A stretch of DNA of 35,048 nucleotides from Verrucomicrobiota bacterium (GTDB taxonomy: Bacteria; Verrucomicrobiota; Verrucomicrobiia; CAIQCK01): contig JACRKA010000179.1 of NCBI GenBank assembly GCA_016219905.1, positions 1-35,048 on the forward strand, read 5' to 3'. Below the pieces are notes generated by a model. It saw only the letters and a list, made by a program, of their open reading frames with translations. It was not told the origin of the DNA and did not search any database. Below are positions 1-7,273 of the stretch, piece by piece; position 1 is the stretch's first letter, and every line of letters begins with the position of its first letter. Position numbers and translations under genes: made by a program.

Positions 1-40
1 AAAAAACCTGCGCCTTCATCTTTTTCGGTAACGTGGCCAT
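1..40 (-). CDS. N-terminal 13 codons of a probable medium-chain dehydrogenase, truncated by the window edge
   Basis: An ATG at 40..38 on the minus strand opens a frame reading MATLPKKMKAQVF before the sequence ends. An AGGAG ribosome-binding site lies about nine bases upstream of it (near 49-53). The opening KKMKAQVF resembles the first strand of zinc-dependent alcohol/polyol dehydrogenases of the MDR family, but thirteen residues cannot prove this. It lies 42 bases downstream of the isomerase-like cupin on the same strand, so the two may be co-transcribed and act on a sugar or polyol. The existence of a start here is better supported than the family assignment. Confidence 0.45.
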   Translation of the reverse strand, partial: MATLPKKMKAQVF

Positions 41-63
41 GGTCTTGTTCTCCTGTGGATTTG

Positions 64-89
64 GGATTTTAGATTTCAGATTTCAGATC
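64..89. repeat. Short tandem heptamer array (GGATTTT, AGATTTC, AGATTTC, AGATC)
   Basis: Three and a half seven-base units occupy the short gap between the cupin gene and the next gene. The array runs into the cupin coding region: the last codon (Ile) and the TGA stop, read from 88 down to 83, are made of repeat bases. The same kind of heptamer occurs at 7091-7239, 19136-19170 and 24252-24285. Confidence 0.7.
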
Positions 90-1201
90 GCCGGCGGATA
101 GCCGGTATAGACCTCGATCGGCTTGCGGCCGGTGTTGACGATCTCGTAGCCGGGCAGGCAACGCGGGATCATGAACGACTTGCCGCGCTTGATGGGCGTC
201 TCGCCCCACGGGCCGACGAGCTTGCCCTCGCCCTGGAACGTGACGAACACGTAGAACCCGCGGTCGCCCGGCATCTTCAGCTTGTCGGCGACGGTGAGCT
301 TGGTTTCCCAGAAATACTTCCGCGCCGAGTCGGGCAGGAACTTCTCTTCCTTGTTCCTGCCTGTGCCGCGGACCTTCACCGGCTTGCGGCAGATGCGGTT
401 CTTGAGGAACGACGTGCTCATCACCGAGAAGTCGGCCGCTTTCAGGCCCTTGTCCCAGTCGAGGCCGCACGCGGCCTGCTCGCGCTTGTAGGGATACGGC
501 CCTTCATACTCGGCGAGGATGTTCCAGTCGGTCGGCTCCTGCGGCTCGAGGATGCAGCAACCTTCGCCGATGGAGTGGACGATGCCGGCGGTGGTGTAGG
601 TCACATCGCCCAGCTTCGGCCGGATCTCGTGCATGTGCGCGCGCATCGCCTCGACGTCCTGCGCGTCCATCCACTTCTTGAAGTCGCTCAGCGCCACCTT
701 TTTCTTCCAGCCGACCCATGCCTTCGCGCCGGGGCGGACGCCGATGAGGATCCAAGACTCGTTCTTGCCGAATGGATTGTTCAGATACTTCTTGGAGAAC
801 TCCGGCGACGGATGCCAGTGGACGGGGATGTGGGCGTTCTCGCCCACGTCGAAGATCTTGACCAGCACGCCGAGGGTGGCGCCGAACTTCTTGTAGTGTT
901 TCGCGCCGAGCGTCTCGTTGGGGAACGCCTTGAGCAACTCAGTCAGCAGCACCTGCTCGCCGCCGGGCAGCTCGACGATGCTGTAGCCCTTGGTCGGCGT
1001 ATTCTCGCTGTCGGGCCGGCCGGGCGTGTAGGCGCGGTTGGTGGAGAAGATCCACTCCTCGGAGCGGACGTCGTCCTTCGGGTCGGGTTCGCCCACGAAC
1101 TCGGCGCGCAGCTTGCCGCCGTTGTAGAAGTGGATGTAGGTGTTCGGTGCCAGTGAGATCGGCGCATTGAGCAGCGCTGCCATTTCAGCTTTCGAGGCCA
1201 T
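83..1201 (-). CDS. Mannose-6-phosphate isomerase class I-like cupin
   Basis: A 372-residue protein resembling class I phosphomannose isomerases, zinc cupin enzymes that interconvert mannose 6-phosphate and fructose 6-phosphate. What is seen: a metal-site-like stretch with HIPVHWHP followed by GKNESW, and later GDVTYTTAGIVHSIGEG then ILEPQEPTDW, which match the conserved cupin strand and the pG-x-vHaig-G motif of the family. A second cupin-like half follows (RGKSFMIPRCLPGYEIVN). The ATG at 1201 is preferred over an upstream in-frame ATG because GGAGG lies about seven bases before it and the protein opens directly into MASKAEMAALL. The sugar substrate is not certain; many such proteins in this phylum are uncharacterised sugar isomerases. 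Its stop codon lies inside a heptamer repeat. Confidence 0.75.
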   Translation of the reverse strand: MASKAEMAALLNAPISLAPNTYIHFYNGGKLRAEFVGEPDPKDDVRSEEWIFSTNRAYTPGRPDSENTPTKGYSIVELPGGEQVLLTELLKAFPNETLGAKHYKKFGATLGVLVKIFDVGENAHIPVHWHPSPEFSKKYLNNPFGKNESWILIGVRPGAKAWVGWKKKVALSDFKKWMDAQDVEAMRAHMHEIRPKLGDVTYTTAGIVHSIGEGCCILEPQEPTDWNILAEYEGPYPYKREQAACGLDWDKGLKAADFSVMSTSFLKNRICRKPVKVRGTGRNKEEKFLPDSARKYFWETKLTVADKLKMPGDRGFYVFVTFQGEGKLVGPWGETPIKRGKSFMIPRCLPGYEIVNTGRKPIEVYTGYPPAI

Positions 1202-1327
1202 GTGTTGGTCCCTCCGGTTGGGTTGTTGAACTCGGTTTCGGTCGCAAAAAAGCTGCGGCATCGTGCCACAACTTTCCGGCCAGTCAACAATCAACTTGCT
1301 GCAACGCGGCGAAATGGCTTTGCCCGC

Positions 1328-1540
1328 CTACGCTTCCTTCACGGGCAGGACATGGACCGCCTTCACGACCAACTGGACCGTGTCGCCCACCTTGAGCTTG
1401 AGGTCGTCCACCGATTCCGTGGTGATGACCGAGGCCATCTTGGCCGGGACCGTCACCTCGAACTTGACCAGCGACATGATATCCCCGCGCTGGATGGACT
1501 TGACCGTCCCGACGATGTTGTTTCTTGCGCCGTATTTCAT
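1328..1540 (-). CDS. Mop/TOBE-domain molybdopterin-binding protein
   Basis: A 70-residue single TOBE (Mop) domain, which in the molbindin family binds molybdate or tungstate oxyanions as a storage or homeostasis protein in the cytoplasm. The start MKYGARNNIVGTV is the family's characteristic opening (compare MKxSARNxxxGxV). It is followed by VPAKMASVITTESVDDLKLKVGD, the usual second half with the conserved I-T-x-E-S-V, L-x-x-G and V-x-A-V positions. An AGGAAG Shine-Dalgarno sequence lies just upstream of the ATG at 1540. No molybdate transporter is visible nearby. The gene is 72 bases downstream of the small secreted protein and 126 bases upstream of the cupin on the same strand, so operon membership is plausible but not shown. 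Confidence 0.85.
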   Translation of the reverse strand: MKYGARNNIVGTVKSIQRGDIMSLVKFEVTVPAKMASVITTESVDDLKLKVGDTVQLVVKAVHVLPVKEA

Positions 1541-1612
1541 AGCTTCCTGTTCCGCGAGCGTGCTCGCTTTGTCTGCTGTTACTCGATGAAAACTGCCCAA
1601 TGAAGCCGGCCG

Positions 1613-2167
1613 TCACCGCTTGCTCTTGCCGCTGCCTTTCCCGTCCTCGTCGCGATCCGACCCGACGGGGCGAAGCTCTTTGAAAGCATTCTTCACCGTC
1701 GGCGGCACGAACTCCTCCGCCATCACCTTGTCTCCGATCAACACCTGCACGCCGTGGCCCACCAGTTTCTCGCCTTCGGGGGACAGATAGTTCCAGCGCC
1801 GGCCCCCGGCCTCGACAGCGGACGTTTCGATGCGTTTGCTCTCCAACGGCTTCAAATCCACGCTCTCCTCGCCGCCGAAGGCTGCGCTCTGGCCGGAACG
1901 CAGGCCTTTGGAACTGCGGCTGACATAACCGCCCTGGTTCATCTTCACGATGCCCCAGCGCACGGTTATGCCCAGAATGGGTTTCGCCGAAGTGTTCTGG
2001 ATGTTGATGGCCAAGGACCGGCTTTGGACGTATTCAGCCGCGTTGCCATAAACGCCGCCGACGTCCTTCTTGCTGGTGACGGGCTTGACCTCAAGCCGCA
2101 CTTGCGCGGCCATCGGCAGCGCCATGCCCGTCAACGTGATGATCGTGATCGCAAACAATCGTTTCAT
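1613..2167 (-). CDS. Small exported protein of unknown function
   Basis: A 184-residue protein with a clear Sec signal peptide (MKRLFAITIITLTGMALPMAAQ) and no transmembrane segment afterwards, so probably periplasmic. The mature part is predicted beta-rich: an NTSAKPILGITVRWGIVKM stretch resembles immunoglobulin-like folds that describe deviations from a main chain (inference). The tail is Lys/Gly/Asp-rich (DRDEDGKGSGKSKR). The start at 2167 has an AAGGAG site eight bases upstream. It begins only 17 bases after the stop of the giant kinase gene, so it is probably translated from the same transcript. I do not recognise a named family. Confidence 0.8.
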   Translation of the reverse strand: MKRLFAITIITLTGMALPMAAQVRLEVKPVTSKKDVGGVYGNAAEYVQSRSLAINIQNTSAKPILGITVRWGIVKMNQGGYVSRSSKGLRSGQSAAFGGEESVDLKPLESKRIETSAVEAGGRRWNYLSPEGEKLVGHGVQVLIGDKVMAEEFVPPTVKNAFKELRPVGSDRDEDGKGSGKSKR

Positions 2168-2184
2168 GGTAGTAACTCCTTCTC

Positions 2185-5100
2185 TTATTTCTCCGGCCCG
2201 CACGCGACGCGGAAACCGCAGACCGCTGACGAGTAGCTCGGCGTCTGGCGCTGCCGCAACGAGCATCGGGGAGTGCCGGGATTGCCGCCGAATCCTCCGC
2301 CCCTTGCCACATGCGACAAGCCGTCCCCCACCCAAAATTCGTCATGCGCTCCAACGGAATCAAATCCGTCCAAACACCATTCCCAGACGTTGCCCAGCAT
2401 ATCCGCCAGACCGAACTTGTTTCGTCCACGCTCACCGTAGTGGTCCACCGGCACCACAGACTCTGGCCTGTCCCGCGGTCCTCGATAGAGCCAATGCAAC
2501 CGGCCCTCACCATCCTCCGGCGAATCGCCCCACCAGAACCTCGTTTGAGTGCCGGCCCGGCACGCGTATTCCCATTCCGCCTCGGTCGGCATCCGGATTC
2601 TGCAGCCTGCCGGCAACTTTCCTTTGTTCTTCTCCTGCCCGTTCAGCCAACCGCAAAATACCACGGCATCATTCCAACTGATGCAACTGACCGGATGATT
2701 GACCTGCTGTTCCCCTTCAAAGTGCGGGTTTTTCCAGTCGGCGCCTCCCATGTAGCGACGCCACTTGTGCCGCTCCATGGGAGCCCATGATGAGCCTGTC
2801 TTTTCCGCATCGGTCACGTAGCTCGTCGCGTTCACGAACTGCTTCCACTGACCCACCGTCACCTCTGTGCGTCCGAGCCAGAATGTTTGCCGGATCACGG
2901 CCTTTCGTGGTTGTTCGGCTTCGGATTGAAAAAACATCTCCTTCAGCCGTTCATCCACAGGCCTCCTCTCCCAATCCCGCTCCTCCGGCGTGCTGCCCAG
3001 CATGAACTCGCCCGGCGGAATAGGGACCAACTCCATGCCGATGGAGGTCATGAATGGCTGGCTCGTGGGAGCAACACTGAGCTTCGGAAGCACAGCCTGC
3101 GGTCCAATCGGCTTGCTCGGCAAGGCGACCGGCGGCCGCTGGAGGATGATGAAGTTGGGCGGACCGTATTTGCTGCATCGGTAACGGCCGGTTTCGCCCG
3201 CAGCAAGCCATTTAGTGAACACCACCTGTTCTCTATCCGTCCCACTAATCAAAGTGCCGCCCATGTGGGCCGGTTTGAGAACCCGCCAACCATGATTCCT
3301 AAAATCCTCTTCCTTCCATCGCTCCGACTCCCAATCACCGGGACCGCCCGCCCAGCCAAAGTAGCAAGCAAGCAACGCCCAGCCGGCTTTTTTTACAGAG
3401 AAGTTGACTACACCTCGCCGCGGGTCTCCTCCATTCCAACGGTTCTCAATGAGAATCTGGGCGTTGTATTCTTTCAGCTTTTGTGGCACCCGACGCCACC
3501 AATCAACGACTTGCTTGAAAGTGGACAGTTTAACTCCGTCAGGCACAGCCTTGCGATCGCTTTCCGTGAGCGAAATCCAACGCATGTCGGTAGCTTCAAT
3601 GACCGCCGCATTGCTTCTCGCCATGTTCCAGTCGAAGGTCGGCTCTGGCGGGAGGTTCTTGATGCGGATGTTGCGAAACGCTGTGCCCTTCGCTTCGCCT
3701 AGCACATTGGAGATGCCGACGTAGCCGGAGCGCGGGCGATTGCGCAGCTCCGGGTATTGGTTCATGTTCGCACTCACCGTGCGCGTGCCGTTGAGCGTCA
3801 CCTCGACGTTGTCCCCTTCGCAACGGATCTCCATCGAGTTCCATTCCCCGGCCGGCCGTCGCGGCGGCTGCTGCGATCCGACGACGCCGAAGATCGCGCC
3901 CGTCAGCCGGCCGGGACGCGAGCGGAATCCGGGGGCGGAGACGCCGTGCTCGTCAATGATCTGGATTTCCATGCCCGCGTTCGAAAGAGGTCCCGAATCG
4001 GGGCAGCGGATATAGACGCCGCTGTTGCCATCCCGCGGGAGCTTGAATTCCAACTGCAACACGAAATCGCCATACTGCTGCTCCGACTTCAGCCAGCCGG
4101 ACTGGGTGGTGGAGCAAACCAGTTCGCCGCTTTGCACAGTCCAGCCACCCGTGGCCGGCTGATGCACGTCGTTCTTCTGGCCCGTTGTCAGCATCGGCGC
4201 CCAACCCGTCAGGTCGCGGCCATTGAACAACGGCTGGAATCCATCGGGCGACGGCAACGGCTGCGAAGGGGGAGGCATCGCGCCTCCCGTTCTCTTCCAG
4301 AACGCCGCCGCCGGCAGGTCGTTGATTCTCGCCAGCGTCTGGATGCCGCGGAGGATGGCGGCGTCGCGGGTGGGAACGAAGTCGCACTTCAGTTCCTGCA
4401 ACGGCATGGCTTGAAGCGGCGAGAGGTCGGTGACTTTGGTGTTGTTGCACCAGAGTGTGTTCAACGGCATGCCTTCGAGCGGCGAGAGGAATGCGACAGG
4501 CGTGTTGTCACAACTGAACACCGTCAGCGGCATGCCGCGCAAGGACGTGAGGTTATCCACCAGCGTGTTGCCGCAAGTCAACGTCGTCAGCGGCATGTTT
4601 TCCAGCGGGTAGAGGAAGCGCACTGAGGTGTTGTGGCACCAGAGCGCGGTCAGCGGCAGTCCCTTCAATGGTGTGAGGTCTGTCAGCGGACTCCTCGTCT
4701 GGCCCGACGGCGCGAGCGAGAGCCGCTTCAGACCCTTGAACGCCGCCAGCGGCGAGATGTCGGTCACGCCGACGGTGGAGATGGCCAGTTCCGTCACCGC
4801 GCCGTCCTCGATCTTGTGCGTCTCCCTGCTGTCGAAATCCGGATTGAGTTCCTTCAGCCTCGTTATGACGCGCGCGACCTGCTGCTCCGGCGGCAGCCCA
4901 GCGACTTCCTTGATGAAGGGATCGGCTTCAGGCTCCGGCGGGGCAACGGCGGGCGGCGGCGTTGGCTGCATCACAGCGGCAGCCTCTGGGGCGGGCTTCG
5001 CAGGAGTTTCGGCGACAGGCGCAACGGCTATCGGTGGCGGCGCGGGCTTCTGGAATGTGGGAGCGGCCTCAGTGCCGCGACTCGGTTCTGTCGCTGATTG

Positions 5101-6138
5101 TCGGGGCGCTGAGGCCCCTCCCACATTCTGTTCGGCTGGTTGCCACGGCGCCCACCACATCACGCCCGCGAGCGCGACAGCGGCGATTCCGGCGACCACC
5201 AACGACGGCCGCTTGCGCGCGACCGGCGCGGTTTTTGACGCTTCGGCAGCTTTGCGAGCGGCCGCTTTCTCCGGGGATACGCCCGTGATTTCCTCGTGGG
5301 CGCGCCGCAGGTCTTCGATGAGTTCCTGGTAGCTCTGCTGCCGGCCGCTCGGATGTTTCGCTAGCATCTTCTCGATCACCTTCACGATGGCGACCGGGCA
5401 ATCCGGCATGATCATGCGGATGCTCGGCGGCGGCTCGGTCAGGTGCTTGACGATGACGCTGGCAAACGCGCCCTCGTAGAGATGTCGGCCGCACAGCATC
5501 CGGTAGAGCGTGCAGCCGAGGCTGTAGATGTCGCTGCGGAAATCCAGGTCGCTCTCGCCACGCACCTGTTCGGGACTCATGTAGTAGGCAGTGCCGATGA
5601 TGGCGCCCGTCGCGGTCAGGCTGGACTGCGCGTCGCCTGCGACGCGGGCCAGGCCGAGATCACCGACCTTCACGTCGCCGCTGCTCGTCAGGAAGATGTT
5701 GCTGGGCTTGATGTCGCGGTGGATGATCCGCGCCTTCCGCCACGCGCAATCCAGCCCTTGGGCGATGCGGACGCCGATGGCGGCCACTTCATCGGCGGGG
5801 ATGCGGTCCTGGCGCGCGAGGCGGCGCTGCACCGTCTCGCCCTCGATGTGTTCCATCACGAAGTACTGGACCCGCTCGCCGCTGTCGAGGTCCATGTGCG
5901 TGTCGGCCTCATAGACGGTGACGATGTTGGGGTGGATGACGGTGGCGGCAAGGATGGCCTCGCGTTTGAAACGCTCGATGTAGCTCTCGTCGCGGGCGAG
6001 GTCCGCGGCGAGGACTTTCAGCGCGACGGGACGGTCGAGGGAATACTGGCGTGCCTTATAGACGACGCCCATCGCGCCGCGGCCGAGTTCGGAGAAGATT
6101 TCGTAGTCGCCGATTTTCTGGCCGATGAGAGTTCGCAT
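2185..6138 (-). CDS. Multidomain Ser/Thr protein kinase with LRR-like, DUF1080 and SUMF1-like domains
   Basis: A 1317-residue membrane-anchored kinase. Domains in order: Hanks-type kinase at about 10-285 with glycine loop GRGAMG (20-24), Lys41 in VALKVL, H140-R-D142-IKPSN and D160-L-G (DLG instead of DFG), followed by TAYYMSPEQ, so it looks catalytically competent; one transmembrane segment at about 313-335; a Pro/Ala-rich linker; short leucine-rich-like repeats at about 455-610 with a period near 23 residues (L-x-x-MPL-x-x-L-x-C-x-NT); a DUF1080 / 3-keto-disaccharide hydrolase-like lectin fold at about 633-830; an unassigned stretch at 830-1020; and a SUMF1/formylglycine-enzyme-like domain at about 1030-1317 (GNVWEW, GGGFGGN, CGFRVACG). 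Only one of the two active-site cysteines of true FGE seems aligned, so that domain may bind rather than oxidise. The start at 6138 has GAGG just upstream. The kinase and DUF1080 halves differ in base composition from the C-terminal third. Confidence 0.92.
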   Translation of the reverse strand: MRTLIGQKIGDYEIFSELGRGAMGVVYKARQYSLDRPVALKVLAADLARDESYIERFKREAILAATVIHPNIVTVYEADTHMDLDSGERVQYFVMEHIEGETVQRRLARQDRIPADEVAAIGVRIAQGLDCAWRKARIIHRDIKPSNIFLTSSGDVKVGDLGLARVAGDAQSSLTATGAIIGTAYYMSPEQVRGESDLDFRSDIYSLGCTLYRMLCGRHLYEGAFASVIVKHLTEPPPSIRMIMPDCPVAIVKVIEKMLAKHPSGRQQSYQELIEDLRRAHEEITGVSPEKAAARKAAEASKTAPVARKRPSLVVAGIAAVALAGVMWWAPWQPAEQNVGGASAPRQSATEPSRGTEAAPTFQKPAPPPIAVAPVAETPAKPAPEAAAVMQPTPPPAVAPPEPEADPFIKEVAGLPPEQQVARVITRLKELNPDFDSRETHKIEDGAVTELAISTVGVTDISPLAAFKGLKRLSLAPSGQTRSPLTDLTPLKGLPLTALWCHNTSVRFLYPLENMPLTTLTCGNTLVDNLTSLRGMPLTVFSCDNTPVAFLSPLEGMPLNTLWCNNTKVTDLSPLQAMPLQELKCDFVPTRDAAILRGIQTLARINDLPAAAFWKRTGGAMPPPSQPLPSPDGFQPLFNGRDLTGWAPMLTTGQKNDVHQPATGGWTVQSGELVCSTTQSGWLKSEQQYGDFVLQLEFKLPRDGNSGVYIRCPDSGPLSNAGMEIQIIDEHGVSAPGFRSRPGRLTGAIFGVVGSQQPPRRPAGEWNSMEIRCEGDNVEVTLNGTRTVSANMNQYPELRNRPRSGYVGISNVLGEAKGTAFRNIRIKNLPPEPTFDWNMARSNAAVIEATDMRWISLTESDRKAVPDGVKLSTFKQVVDWWRRVPQKLKEYNAQILIENRWNGGDPRRGVVNFSVKKAGWALLACYFGWAGGPGDWESERWKEEDFRNHGWRVLKPAHMGGTLISGTDREQVVFTKWLAAGETGRYRCSKYGPPNFIILQRPPVALPSKPIGPQAVLPKLSVAPTSQPFMTSIGMELVPIPPGEFMLGSTPEERDWERRPVDERLKEMFFQSEAEQPRKAVIRQTFWLGRTEVTVGQWKQFVNATSYVTDAEKTGSSWAPMERHKWRRYMGGADWKNPHFEGEQQVNHPVSCISWNDAVVFCGWLNGQEKNKGKLPAGCRIRMPTEAEWEYACRAGTQTRFWWGDSPEDGEGRLHWLYRGPRDRPESVVPVDHYGERGRNKFGLADMLGNVWEWCLDGFDSVGAHDEFWVGDGLSHVARGGGFGGNPGTPRCSLRQRQTPSYSSAVCGFRVACGPEK

Positions 6139-6247
6139 GGGGTCCTCGGACGCTTCGCTGCCTCTTGCTGACAGCGGGGTTTGTAGCGCAAACGGCCAAG
6201 GTGGCGCAAGCGGGAAGCTTGCGCCATGCTTTGGCCCGCCGCGCCGG

Positions 6248-7072
6248 TCACGCGAAGGGGTTGTGGGCGCGTTCGCCGGCCACCGTGGTCAGCGGGCCGT
6301 GGCCGGGACAGAGGATCGTCTGCCCGTCGAGGCCGAGGAGTTCCTCGCGGACGGATTTCAGCAGCGCGGCATAGGAGTGCATCGGCCGGCCCGCCGAGCC
6401 GGCGAACAACGTGTCGCCGCAAACGCAGACCGGCGGCAGGCCCGGCCCGAAGCCTTCCACATAAAACGACAGGCCGCCCGGCGTGTGGCCCGGTGTCGGG
6501 AACGCCTCGACGTTGAGCATGCCGAGCGCAAACTGCGCGCTGCCGTCGAGCAGTTGCGCCTCGCCGAGCAATTCGTGGCGGCTGCCGACAATGGTGGGCA
6601 GCCAGCGGCGGCGGACCTGTTCCAGCACGCCGATATGATCGCCGTGCGTGTGCGTGAGGAACACGTAGCGGACCTGGAAGCCGTGCTGCGCCTGCAGCCG
6701 CGCCAGCACTTCAAACTCCACGCCCGTGTCGAAAAACGCGCCCTCGCCCGACGCAGCGTCCCAGACGGCGTAGCTGTTGACGAGGCTGCCGCCAAAGTCG
6801 CTCTGCAACAGGGCCGCGGTGCCGAGCCGGTCAAACGCGGTCGGCGCCGGCTCGTAGCGTTGCAGCGCCAGGTCGAGCAACGCCTCCGGCCGCAGCCCCA
6901 GCGCCACGGCGAGCTTGCGGACCGTCCGCTCGTCGGGCGTCCATTGGCAGTGCTCGGCCTGCTCCAGCTTCGCCGGCGTCAGGCCGCTCTCGGCCGCGAG
7001 CCGATCCAGCGCCAGTCCCAACCCGGCGCGCGCCTTGCGGATCACGTCGCCGAACTCATCCTCAAGTTTCAT
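6248..7072 (-). CDS. HTH (XRE)-fused metallo-beta-lactamase-fold hydrolase
   Basis: A 274-residue fusion. Residues 1 to about 70 resemble an XRE-type helix-turn-helix (IRKARAGLGLALDRLAAESG, then LTPAKLEQAEH, then TVRKLAVALGL). The rest is a metallo-beta-lactamase fold of the glyoxalase-II-like group. Metal motifs seen: THTHGDH near residue 140, a TPGHTPGG histidine motif, VCGDTLF aspartate motif and CPGHGPLT at the end. It should be a cytoplasmic Zn-dependent thioester or phosphodiester hydrolase; the substrate is unknown. The HTH half could make it DNA-binding or serve as an oligomerisation module. The ATG at 7072 has GGAGG six to seven bases upstream. It lies between the kinase gene and the repeat-filled gap at 7073-7273, on the same strand as both neighbours. 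Confidence 0.88.
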   Translation of the reverse strand: MKLEDEFGDVIRKARAGLGLALDRLAAESGLTPAKLEQAEHCQWTPDERTVRKLAVALGLRPEALLDLALQRYEPAPTAFDRLGTAALLQSDFGGSLVNSYAVWDAASGEGAFFDTGVEFEVLARLQAQHGFQVRYVFLTHTHGDHIGVLEQVRRRWLPTIVGSRHELLGEAQLLDGSAQFALGMLNVEAFPTPGHTPGGLSFYVEGFGPGLPPVCVCGDTLFAGSAGRPMHSYAALLKSVREELLGLDGQTILCPGHGPLTTVAGERAHNPFA

Positions 7073-7090
7073 CGCGCAACCTCCACGGTG

Positions 7091-7239
7091 TCTGAAATTC
7101 GAAATCCGAAACTCGAAACAAACTCAAATCCAGCAAAAGGAAAAACCAACGCACCCAAAGCTAGCCCACCCTCAGCCTTTTTCCATTGGCTCCTTTGGGA
7201 TTTGTTTCGGATTTCGAGTTTCGAACTTCGGATTTGAGG
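7091..7239. repeat. Inverted-repeat element built from GAAATCCGAAACTCGAAAC-like units
   Basis: The left arm (7091-7140) reads GAAATTCGAAATCCGAAACTC and runs on into CGAAACAAACTCAAATCC. The right arm (about 7175-7239) is its imperfect reverse complement (GGATTTGTTTCGGATTTCGAG and onward). The similarity extends inward to an AAAGGAAAAA / TTTTTCC pair, so the whole element could fold into a long imperfect hairpin with a roughly 35-base centre. It fills most of the 201-base gap between the hydrolase and the TPR gene; apart from it I see no gene there. The units are relatives of the heptamers at 64-89, 19136-19170 and 24252-24285. It may also serve as a transcription terminator for the TPR-gene side (inference). 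Confidence 0.6.
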
Positions 7240-7273
7240 CAGACCGCGTTGCACCGTCACGCGAGCGTTGTTC

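Noticed and set aside
2185-2700. Active formylglycine-generating enzyme
   Set aside because: Only one of the two FGE active-site cysteines appears aligned in the PRCSLRQRQTPSY region; no sulfatase gene is near.
7091-7239. CRISPR array
   Set aside because: The units are short, adjacent and inverted, with no uniform spacers and no cas genes in the window.
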